This document shows positions 7,224 through 12,875 of a stretch of 15,699 nucleotides of DNA, in pieces; position 1 is the stretch's first letter; each line of letters starts with the position of its first letter. The stretch spans positions 1 through 15,699 of the forward strand of contig QBLP01000018.1 of NCBI GenBank assembly GCA_003070825.1, written 5' to 3'. The notes beneath the pieces were generated by a model. The model saw only the letters and a program-made list of their open reading frames with translations, did no database searches and was not told where the DNA came from. A program made the position numbers and the translations under genes. Origin of the DNA: Halanaerobium sp. GTDB taxonomy: Bacteria > Bacillota > Halanaerobiia > Halanaerobiales > Halanaerobiaceae.

Positions 7224-7391
7224 GAGAAAAGGGTTATTTTTAATTGGCCATAGTCTTCACGACGGTTTTCGTTGATAGCTAATTATGAGTTTTTTCTAAC
7301 TCACTTCGTTCAAACAGGGAAAAAACTTTTCATAATTAGCTATACTCAAACCTGTTTCGACTAAAGTGCCAATTAAAAAAACTCTTTTCTC
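7224..7391. repeat. Long imperfect inverted repeat (about 168 bp)
   Basis: Outer arms at 7224-7248 and 7368-7391 match as inverse complements apart from a few changes (both contain GAGAAAAG and TTTTTAATTGGC). Inner arms are better: 13 bp TAGCTAATTATGA (7276-7288) against 7330-7342, then 8 bp GTTTTTTC (7289-7296) against 7319-7326, with a 3-nt bulge and a 22-nt loop. The segments between are only loosely complementary. No open frame fits. It could be a MITE-like remnant or an RNA hairpin; I do not recognise the family. Confidence 0.75.
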
Positions 7392-7571
7392 TGGGGGATA
7401 CTTATAATTTGAGTTTGAATCTTAGTATAGCAAATTGCTTTGATGCTAGGTTAATAAATTATAATCAAAGCTATTCCGTCTGAAGTGCAAAATCAGATAA
7501 ACCTTTTCTCGGAAGATAATTGGAGTTTGGATTTATACTTTAATTTAACGAATTGTTCTAATGATAGTTAC
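7347..7571. repeat. Degenerate direct tandem repeat, two copies about 119 bp apart
   Basis: Copy 1 begins CAAACCTGTTTCGACTAAAG at 7347 and copy 2 begins CAAAGCTATTCCGTCTGAAG at 7466. Later blocks stay in register: CTCTTTTCTC/CCTTTTCTC, ATAATTTGAGTTTG/ATAATTGGAGTTTG, and CAAATTG/CGAATTG ending in AGGTTA/TAGTTA. Copy 1 overlaps the right arm of the inverted repeat at 7224-7391. The copies have diverged by substitutions and short indels. Confidence 0.65.
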
Positions 7572-7637
7572 ATTGTAAATTTCTAACTCGCTGCGGTCCG
7601 ACGCACCGCTGTGCTGGGTTATATTAAGGAGGTAACA
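7392..7637. other. Gene-free remainder of the 492-nt gap before grpB
   Basis: Apart from the terminator and repeats already listed, this AT-rich stretch has no credible gene. A block at 7583-7602 (CTAACTCGCTGCGGTCCGAC) resembles the loop of the upstream hairpin (CTAACTCACTTCGTTCAAAC at 7296-7315; 15 of 20 identical), suggesting a further decayed copy. I find no convincing -35/-10 pair for grpB here. Confidence 0.55.
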
Positions 7638-8231
7638 ATGGCAAAATCACTTTCTGAGATGTCACTGGAGGAGTTGTGGCAGCTTTTTCCCATTATTTTA
7701 AAAGAACATAATCCGGAATATAAAAATTGGTATCGGGAAGAAAAAGCAGGGCTTACAGAAGCTTTGCCTGCACCTTATATTAAACGGATCAATCATATTG
7801 GGAGTACTGCAGTGCCTGGACTGCTGGCTAAGCCAACTGTTGATATTTTGCTGGAAATAAGCAGAAAAGCTGAACTGGCAAAAGTTGAAGCTGAACTAAA
7901 AGATGCTGGCTGGACTCTGATGCATAGAAATGAAGAAGATCAAGGACTTAATCTAGTTTTTAATAAAGGCTATACTCCCCAAGGCTTTGCAGATCGGGTT
8001 TTTCACCTTCACTTACGTTATCCGGGAGACTGGGAGGAATTATATTTTAGAGATTATTTAATTGCTCACCCTGAGATAGCAGAAAAGTATGGAGAACTTA
8101 AGCAAAAATTAGAAAAAGAATATAAACATAATCGCGATGGCTATACTGAAGCTAAAACTGAATTCATTAAAAAACATACAGCTGAAGCAAAAAAAGAATT
8201 CCAAGAAAAGTATCTGCCAGAAGAAATATAA
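7638..8231 (+). CDS. GrpB family protein (UPF0157, nucleotidyltransferase-like)
   Basis: A 197-residue cytoplasmic protein of the GrpB/UPF0157 family. The nucleotidyltransferase-type signature is present as HIGSTAVPGLLAKPTVDILL (residues 53-72, with the GST and the D69-containing KPTVDI), and the second half has HLHLRYPGDWEELYFRDYL and the usual helical, Lys/Glu-rich end. The family is related to the fold that includes nucleotidyltransferases and is sometimes fused to dephospho-CoA kinase; its biological role is not firmly known. ATG 7638 is chosen over an in-frame GTG at 7611 because AAGGAGG (7626-7632) lies 5 nt upstream. The two-component genes follow after 57 nt with no terminator, so they may share a transcript. 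Family is secure, function unassigned. Confidence 0.9.
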   Translation: MAKSLSEMSLEELWQLFPIILKEHNPEYKNWYREEKAGLTEALPAPYIKRINHIGSTAVPGLLAKPTVDILLEISRKAELAKVEAELKDAGWTLMHRNEEDQGLNLVFNKGYTPQGFADRVFHLHLRYPGDWEELYFRDYLIAHPEIAEKYGELKQKLEKEYKHNRDGYTEAKTEFIKKHTAEAKKEFQEKYLPEEI

Positions 8232-8288
8232 AATCTACAAATATTTCAAATAGATATGATTAAAATAAGAAATCCGGGAGGATTTAGA

Positions 8289-8978
8289 ATGGAAAAGATT
8301 TTAGTTGTTGAAGATGAAAAAAATATACGAGAACTAATAAAATTCAATCTAGAAAATGCAGGTTTTGAGGTGCTGACTGCTGACGATGGCAGAGAGGCTT
8401 TGGAGCAGCTTTCAGATGAAATAGATCTGGTGGTTCTAGATTTAATGCTGCCCCAAATTGATGGGATGGAGGTCTGCAGGCGAATGCGTGGAAGTGAAGA
8501 ACTGCGCCAGATCCCAATAATTATGCTGACGGCCAAGGGAGAAGAAGTTGAGAGAATTCTGGGTCTGGAAATGGGAGCGGATGATTATATGACTAAACCA
8601 TTTAGTCCCAGGGAGTTGATAGCCAGAATAAAAGCGATTTTTCGCAGAATAAAGGAATTTAAAGCTGACACCAGTGAGTTAAAAGAGGAAATTATTGACT
8701 TAGGTGATTTGAAACTCGATATCCCCCGCCATGAAGTTATTTATCAGGAACAGAAAATTGTCTTAACCCCCAAAGAATTTGAGCTTTTACGTTATTTAAT
8801 AATTAACCAGGGTCGTGTACTGAGCAGAGATTTACTATTAGAAAAGATCTGGGGTTATGAGTATGCTGGAGATACAAGGACAGTTGATGTACATATCAGG
8901 CGTCTGCGCAAAAAGATATCTTCAGACTATATAGCCACAGTAAGAGGGGTGGGATATAAGTTTGTTAAAATGGAATAA
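8289..8978 (+). CDS. phoP: OmpR-family phosphate response regulator PhoP/PhoB
   Basis: A 229-residue DNA-binding regulator. The receiver domain (1-120) has the acidic pocket E8/D9, phospho-acceptor D51 in VVLDLMLP, T81 in MLTAK and K103 in TKPF. The C-terminal winged helix (about 130-229) has LTPKEFELLRYL, LLEKIWGYEY, and TRTVDVHIRRLRKKI followed by the usual VRGVGYKF. ATG 8289 is chosen because GGGAGGA (8276-8282) lies 6 nt upstream; an in-frame ATG at 8256 has no ribosome binding site. Its stop overlaps the start of the histidine kinase by 17 nt. The phosphate assignment rests on the PAS-containing PhoR-type partner, the flanking phosphate transporters and the Pho-box-like repeats before pstS; from sequence alone it is an OmpR-type regulator. 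Confidence 0.9.
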   Translation: MEKILVVEDEKNIRELIKFNLENAGFEVLTADDGREALEQLSDEIDLVVLDLMLPQIDGMEVCRRMRGSEELRQIPIIMLTAKGEEVERILGLEMGADDYMTKPFSPRELIARIKAIFRRIKEFKADTSELKEEIIDLGDLKLDIPRHEVIYQEQKIVLTPKEFELLRYLIINQGRVLSRDLLLEKIWGYEYAGDTRTVDVHIRRLRKKISSDYIATVRGVGYKFVKME

Positions 8979-10743
8979 TATTGGAATCAAAAACCGGCTT
9001 GTAATTATTTTTATAGTGATTCAGCTTTTAATTATTGCTTTTAGTTTCTATTATTTCAGTACCAATCATCGGGAATTTTACCTGGAGCAGGAAAGACTGA
9101 GTCTGGGACATTACAGCAAGTTAATTTTAAGTGATATTAAAGAAGATAATTTATTAAATAATCAGCCAGCACTTCAGGAAGAAACAGCAGAGTGGTCAGA
9201 AAATACGGAGACCAGGGTTACAGTGATTACTGCTGAGGGGGTCGTTCTTTCTGATTCTCATCATAATGTTCAGGCGATGGATAACCATAACGATCGACCG
9301 GAAGTAGTGGAGGCTGTTAATAATCAAAGGTCGGGGAGCTCAATTCGTTTTAGTGATACAATTGGTGAAGAAATGCTTTATTATGCGATTCCAATTTATG
9401 AAAATGACGAATTGCAGGGAACAATAAGGACAGCAAGGCCTTTGAGTTTTATCCGCAGTGTTTTATATGAAGATATTAAAAGTTATTTATTTTTCTTTAT
9501 AATTTTAGCAGTAATTACTATTATTCTTGGCTGGCGTTTAACAAACAGTATAGTTAAGCCTCTGGAGACAGTTACAAAAACTGCGGCCAAAATTTCAGAA
9601 GGCGAACTTTCTGAACGAATACCGGTAAGAAAATATAATAGTGAGATTGAAAAATTGGCCCGAATGTTTAATTTTATGGCGGAAGAATTAGAAGAAAAAA
9701 TTACGGAAGTCTCTCAGGAAAAAAATCGGATTGAAGCTATTTTAGAGAGTATGGTCGATGGAGTAATTGCAGTTGACAGGGAGGGGAAAGTTTCTCTGAT
9801 TAATCCTGCTGCCCGCCGAATTTTTAATATTGAAGCAGAAAAAATTAAGGGGAAAGAACTAATCAGCTCGCTTTTCAGCCACCGAATTGATATGTATTTA
9901 GAGCGTGCATTTGATAAAAAAGAAAGTATCAGTAGAGAGATTAAATATAAAAATCCGGATGAAAAAATAATTCAGGCTACCTTTATTCCTCTGCTTGATG
10001 AAAAGGAAAATGTTAGTGGTGGAGTAATTGTGCTTACTGATATCACTGAGTTGAGGAAGTTGGAGACAGTGCGCAATGATTTTGTTGCCAATGTTTCACA
10101 TGAGCTTAGAACACCTCTGACATCAATGGTTGGTTATTTAGATACACTTTTAGAAAGTAATATTGAAGACCAGGAAACAAGAGACAGATTTTTAGGGATA
10201 ATTAAAGAAGAAACTGACCGCTTATCTATCTTAATTAATGATCTCCTTAACCTTTCAAAAATTGAGTCACAGTCATTTGACTTACAAAAAGATGATCCGA
10301 AAAAAGTATTAGACAAAGTAGTTAATTTGTTGAAAAAAAATGCAGCAGACAAAAAAATTGATTTTAAAGTTGAAATAGCTGATAATTTACCACTTGTATA
10401 TATGGTGCGGGAGCAGATTAAACAGGTGCTGATTAATTTAATTGATAATGCAATTAAATATACTCCTGCCGGTGGAGAAGTTAAAGTTAAAGTTGAACAT
10501 GAAGGTGATAAGGTCTATTTTTCGGTAAAAGATAATGGGATGGGAATTCCAAAAGCTGATCAGGAAAGGATTTTTGAAAGGTTTTATAGAGTTGATAAAG
10601 CCCGCAGTCGTGCTCTGGGGGGTACTGGTATTGGCCTTTCAATTGTTCGCAATATTGTTAAACAGCACGGCAGTGATATTCAGGTTAAAAGCCGTGAAGG
10701 AGCCGGAAGTGAGTTTACATTTTATTTGAAGATGGCGGAATAA
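8962..10743 (+). CDS. phoR: PhoR-type sensor histidine kinase
   Basis: A 593-residue membrane kinase that should phosphorylate the preceding regulator. Order of parts: TM1 (about 13-33), an extracytoplasmic domain (34-173) with Cache/PDC-like features (RPEVVEA, MLYYAIPIYEND), TM2 (about 175-195), HAMP (196-245), PAS (about 257-365, ILESMVDGVIAVD), HisKA with H380 in VSHELRTPLT, and an ATPase domain with N496 in DNAIKY, DNGMGIP and GTGIGLS (554-560). This matches the architecture of Firmicute PhoR. TTG 8962 is the start; it overlaps the regulator by 17 nt and has GAGGGG (8944-8949) upstream. No later start would keep TM1. In the known pathway PhoR responds to phosphate limitation, in B. subtilis through cell-wall metabolism sensed by the cytoplasmic PAS domain; in E. 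coli through PhoU and Pst. Confidence 0.93.
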   Translation: MLKWNNIGIKNRLVIIFIVIQLLIIAFSFYYFSTNHREFYLEQERLSLGHYSKLILSDIKEDNLLNNQPALQEETAEWSENTETRVTVITAEGVVLSDSHHNVQAMDNHNDRPEVVEAVNNQRSGSSIRFSDTIGEEMLYYAIPIYENDELQGTIRTARPLSFIRSVLYEDIKSYLFFFIILAVITIILGWRLTNSIVKPLETVTKTAAKISEGELSERIPVRKYNSEIEKLARMFNFMAEELEEKITEVSQEKNRIEAILESMVDGVIAVDREGKVSLINPAARRIFNIEAEKIKGKELISSLFSHRIDMYLERAFDKKESISREIKYKNPDEKIIQATFIPLLDEKENVSGGVIVLTDITELRKLETVRNDFVANVSHELRTPLTSMVGYLDTLLESNIEDQETRDRFLGIIKEETDRLSILINDLLNLSKIESQSFDLQKDDPKKVLDKVVNLLKKNAADKKIDFKVEIADNLPLVYMVREQIKQVLINLIDNAIKYTPAGGEVKVKVEHEGDKVYFSVKDNGMGIPKADQERIFERFYRVDKARSRALGGTGIGLSIVRNIVKQHGSDIQVKSREGAGSEFTFYLKMAE

Positions 10744-10746
10744 ATT

Positions 10747-10761
10747 ATTTGGACCCGGTAC
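10747..10761. repeat. Dispersed 15-mer shared with the hairpin after arsP
   Basis: ATTTGGACCCGGTAC here, 3 nt after the phoR stop, matches 14 of 15 bases of ATTTGGACCTGGTAC read on the - strand at 12394-12408. Two such matches in intergenic DNA 1.6 kb apart suggest a small repeat family, though the sample is tiny. Confidence 0.5.
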
Positions 10762-10866
10762 AGGTGAATAAAAACACAAAGTTAATTTGATTTTTGCTTT
10801 GGACGTTAAGTAAAGATTATTATCTAAAATATTTTCAATCATTACAGATAAATATATTGAGTTTAG

Positions 10867-10903
10867 TGCCTGCTTATGTTAATATGAGCAGGCATTATTT
10901 TTT
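10867..10903 (+). terminator. Rho-independent terminator after phoR
   Basis: TGCCTGCTTAT (10867-10877) pairs with ATGAGCAGGCA (10884-10894): 11 bp with one G-T wobble, a 6-nt loop, then TTATTTTTT to 10903. It separates the phoPR transcript from the arsR unit. Confidence 0.92.
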
Positions 10904-10983
10904 GGGGTGATAAATTAATATTAAAATAAATTACTTATTTGACAGTGCTCAAAATCATAAAAAATTAAAATACACTCTTTTTG

Positions 10984-11012
10984 TTGACATGAGAAATATA
11001 TTACTATATAAT
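10984..11012 (+). promoter_or_regulatory. Consensus promoter of the arsR unit
   Basis: TTGACA (10984-10989) and TATAAT (11007-11012) are both perfect, with the ideal 17-bp spacer. This should be very strong unless repressed, consistent with control by an ArsR repressor encoded directly downstream. Confidence 0.9.
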
Positions 11013-11034
11013 CATATTAGTAAATATTAATATG
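11013..11034. promoter_or_regulatory. Putative ArsR operator (AT-rich palindrome)
   Basis: CATATTA (11013-11019) and TAATATG (11028-11034) are perfect 7-bp inverted arms around an 8-nt centre, whose own bases are also partly symmetric. It abuts the -10 box and covers the expected transcription start. ArsR/SmtB repressors bind AT-rich imperfect palindromes at such positions, so autoregulation is inferred. Confidence 0.65.
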
Positions 11035-11051
11035 AAAACGAGGGAGTGCTT

Positions 11052-11414
11052 ATGGAAGAATTACTTAACTTTTTAAAATGTATAGCTGATGAAAATCGTC
11101 TTAAAATATTAAAACTGCTCCTGGATGGTCAGTACTGTGTCTGCCAGCTGCAGGAATTACTGGATAAGTCGCAGTCCAGTGTATCTCAGCATTTGAGTTA
11201 TTTTAAAGAGCTTGAGCTTTTAGAGGAAGAGAAAAGCGGTAAGTGGATTTATTATTCAATAGATAGAAGTGTTTATGATAGTTATCTGGCTCGACTTATT
11301 TCCTTAAAAGCCAGCTCACTGGAAGAGTTAAATTTAGCAGAGCTTGAAAATAAAATTGATACTTTAGATACAGCTGCAGAAATAAAATCAAGTTCTAAAG
11401 GAGGCTGCTGTTAG
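11052..11414 (+). CDS. arsR: ArsR-family metalloregulator (arsenic-type)
   Basis: A 120-residue winged-helix repressor. Residues 5-75 form the HTH domain: ADENRLKILKLL, then YCVCQLQELLDKSQSSVSQH and the wing SGKWIYYSID. C29-V-C31 corresponds to the ELCVCDL arsenite/antimonite site of E. coli-type ArsR. The C-terminus ends SSSKGGCC, adding vicinal C119-C120; C-terminal cysteines form the site in some other ArsR proteins (for example that of Acidithiobacillus). Having both is notable. ATG 11052 is chosen because GAGGGAG (11040-11046) precedes it by 5 nt; GTG 11046 would overlap the ribosome binding site. The stop TAG shares its G with the start of the permease. The ligand (As(III), Sb(III) or a methylated arsenical) is inferred. 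Confidence 0.92.
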   Translation: MEELLNFLKCIADENRLKILKLLLDGQYCVCQLQELLDKSQSSVSQHLSYFKELELLEEEKSGKWIYYSIDRSVYDSYLARLISLKASSLEELNLAELENKIDTLDTAAEIKSSSKGGCC

Positions 11415-12370
11415 TGTTTACAGTATTTGAGAGATTTGCTGATTTAGTAGCTTTTAATTTATTTGGGCTGGAGGCCGGAACCAGGCTGGGAGAGTCAGTT
11501 CACTTCTTCTTTTATGATACAACTAAGATTATTTTCTTACTTTCAATAATGATCTTTTTCATTTCAATTATGAGAAGTTATTTTCCACTAGAAAAAACAA
11601 AAAAACTTTTAAGTAATTATAGAAAAATAACCGGCCATATTATGGCTTCACTGCTGGGAGTTGTGACACCATTCTGCTCCTGTTCTTCAGTACCGATTTT
11701 TATTGGTTTTGTGGAATCTGGAATTCCACTGGGAATCACCTTTTCCTTTTTAATTACTTCACCAATTGTGAATGAGGTGGCTCTGGTGATGCTATATACA
11801 ATCTTTGGCTGGAAAATAGGGACACTTTATTTAGCCAGCGGTATTTTAGTGGGGATTGTTGGTGGAATTGTAATTGAAGCTTTAGGAATGGAAAAACAGG
11901 TTGAAGAATATGTTTATCAGATCAGCGCTGGAGAAAGTGAAATTGAAGAGTTAGAGTGGAGTGATAGAATAGATTTTGCTAAGGCAGAGGTTAAAGAAAT
12001 TGTTGGCCGCGTCTGGAAATATGTAATTATCGGTATTGGAATAGGAGCAGCAATCCACGGTTATGCACCTGCTGAACTGCTGGCTGAATATGCGGGAGCC
12101 AATAATCCCTTATCTGTAATTGCTGCTGTTATTGTTGGGATTCCCCTTTATGCTAATGCAGTTGGAACAATTCCAATTGTAGAAGCCTTAATGGGCAAAG
12201 GAGTTGCTTTAGGTACTGCTTTAAGTTTTATGATGGCAACAACAGCTTTATCACTACCAGCAATGGTTATTTTACGCAAGGTAATCAAACCAAAGTTGAT
12301 AACAGTTTTCGTAACAGTTGTTGGAGTTTCAATTATTGGAGTAGGTTATATGTTCAACTTTATAATGTAG
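11414..12370 (+). CDS. arsP: ArsP-like permease (DUF318/PF03773)
   Basis: A 318-residue integral membrane protein with about eight hydrophobic segments in two blocks (35-155 and 200-315) joined by a charged cytoplasmic linker (about 160-195). The family signature VTPFCSCSSVPIFIGF holds C88 and C90, followed by FLITSPIVNEVAL. ArsP of Campylobacter jejuni, in this family, exports trivalent organoarsenicals such as methylarsenite using paired cysteines; others in the family are annotated as general metal permeases or YraQ. GTG 11414 is the start: AAGGAGG (11398-11404) lies 9 nt upstream inside arsR, and the two genes share one base (TAGTG), so translation is coupled. The substrate is inferred from the ArsR partner and the CSC motif. 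Family secure; ArsP as opposed to a related metal permease is moderately sure. Confidence 0.85.
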   Translation: MFTVFERFADLVAFNLFGLEAGTRLGESVHFFFYDTTKIIFLLSIMIFFISIMRSYFPLEKTKKLLSNYRKITGHIMASLLGVVTPFCSCSSVPIFIGFVESGIPLGITFSFLITSPIVNEVALVMLYTIFGWKIGTLYLASGILVGIVGGIVIEALGMEKQVEEYVYQISAGESEIEELEWSDRIDFAKAEVKEIVGRVWKYVIIGIGIGAAIHGYAPAELLAEYAGANNPLSVIAAVIVGIPLYANAVGTIPIVEALMGKGVALGTALSFMMATTALSLPAMVILRKVIKPKLITVFVTVVGVSIIGVGYMFNFIM

Positions 12371-12399
12371 ATTCGTACCAAAAATGTAGATTCGTACCA
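12364..12399. repeat. Tandem duplication, 17-bp unit with 19-bp period
   Basis: AATGTAGATTCGTACCA occurs at 12364-12380 and again, identical, at 12383-12399, separated by AA. The first copy includes the TAG stop of the permease (12368-12370). The second runs into the left arm of the hairpin at 12396-12427. Confidence 0.9.
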
Positions 12400-12427
12400 G
12401 GTCCAAATAAGTCGATTTGGACCTGGT
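12396..12427. repeat. Perfect 13-bp hairpin between permease and thioredoxin genes
   Basis: ACCAGGTCCAAAT (12396-12408) pairs perfectly with ATTTGGACCTGGT (12415-12427) across a 6-nt loop. It is followed by TAAAAAG, not a T run, so it is not a standard terminator. It may be a transcript-stabilising or processing element between two cistrons, or a mobile-repeat remnant; its left arm (- strand) carries the 15-mer found after phoR. Confidence 0.85.
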
Positions 12428-12471
12428 TAAAAAGAATAAAATCACAAACTAAAATTTGAGGAGTGTTAATC

Positions 12472-12702
12472 ATGAAGATTACTATTTATGGTCCAGGATG
12501 TAAAAATTGTGTCAACTTAGCTGATAATGCAAAAAAAGCTGTAGCAGAAACAGGTGTTGAGGCAGAAATAGTTAAAGTAGAGGATATGAAAGAAATAGCA
12601 GTGGCTGGAATCATGAGTACACCTGCAATTGGAATTGATGGAGAAGTTAAAATTAAAGGTAGAGTTGCAACAGTAGATGAGATTAAAGAATTAATAGTAT
12701 AA
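12472..12702 (+). CDS. Mini-thioredoxin (redox-active disulfide protein)
   Basis: A 76-residue thioredoxin-fold protein of the small redox-active disulfide type also seen in methanogens and anaerobic Firmicutes. The active site is C10-K-N-C13 (YGPGCKNCVNLA), and the cis-proline motif appears as MSTPAIGIDG. The length is typical for this mini group, shorter than the roughly 105 residues of classical thioredoxin. There is no signal peptide, so it is cytoplasmic. ATG 12472 is chosen because GAGGAG (12458-12463) lies 8 nt upstream; an in-frame TTG-type start at 12463 overlaps that site. It closes the arsR unit and is followed by a terminator. Related genes often accompany arsR/permease pairs; a role in keeping the cysteine sites of the permease or an arsenical-handling step reduced is inference. 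Confidence 0.88.
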   Translation: MKITIYGPGCKNCVNLADNAKKAVAETGVEAEIVKVEDMKEIAVAGIMSTPAIGIDGEVKIKGRVATVDEIKELIV

Positions 12703-12732
12703 ATAATAATAAAAAGTAAGATAAACTTTTTT

Positions 12733-12758
12733 AAACCGCCTTTAGGGGCGGTTTTTTT
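12733..12758 (+). terminator. Rho-independent terminator of the arsR unit
   Basis: AAACCGCC (12733-12740) pairs with GGCGGTTT (12747-12754) over a 6-nt loop, with a T run at 12752-12758. It separates the arsR unit from the pst promoter, which begins at once downstream. Confidence 0.95.
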
Positions 12759-12759
12759 A

Positions 12760-12803
12760 TTTGTTAACATTTTGTTAACATAAGGGACATACTGCTGTAA
12801 CAT
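12760..12803 (+). promoter_or_regulatory. Pho-box-like array upstream of pstS
   Basis: TTTGTTAACAT is repeated exactly in tandem (12760-12770 and 12771-12781). Read as PhoP half-sites, TTAACA falls at 12764 and 12775, GTAACA at 12797, and a degenerate site (GACATA) at 12786, all in an 11-bp phase. This matches the B. subtilis PhoP box of TT(A/T/C)ACA hexamers spaced by about 5 bp, placed so that it would cover roughly -60 to -22 of the pstS promoter. Confidence 0.8.
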
Positions 12804-12811
12804 TCGCCTGT

Positions 12812-12817
12812 TATTAT
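12812..12817 (+). promoter_or_regulatory. Probable -10 box of the pstS promoter
   Basis: TATTAT lies 9 nt after the last Pho-box half-site. There is no consensus -35 at the matching position, as expected for a promoter that depends on an activator. Confidence 0.55.
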
Positions 12818-12875
12818 TTTAATCAGAGTCAAGTTAAAGAAAAAATCAAAAATTCCTTAAGGGGGAAAATATTTA

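Larger units (their letters stand above)
10744..11051. other. 308-nt gene-free region between phoR and arsR
   Basis: It holds the 15-mer repeat, a terminator (10867-10903), and the arsR promoter and operator (10984-11034). The first 120 nt after phoR carry no gene and no other structure that I can support. A second TTGACA at 10939-10944 lacks a correctly spaced -10. Confidence 0.7.

Noticed and set aside
7347..7571. CRISPR array in the repeat-rich gap
   Set aside because: Only two degenerate copies about 119 bp apart, no short identical repeats with regular spacers and no cas genes.
7611..7637. GTG 7611 as the start of grpB
   Set aside because: The strong AAGGAGG lies inside this extension and points to ATG 7638.
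10744..10903. Small RNA gene ending at the terminator after phoR
   Set aside because: No convincing promoter within the preceding 120 nt; the terminator is explained by the phoPR transcript.
10939..10944. Second perfect TTGACA between phoR and arsR as a promoter
   Set aside because: No acceptable -10 at 16-18 bp; the nearest candidates give spacers of 13 or 21 bp.
12396..12427. Perfect hairpin after the permease as a rho-independent terminator
   Set aside because: It is followed by A-rich sequence on the + strand, no T run, and the reverse orientation has no gene to terminate.
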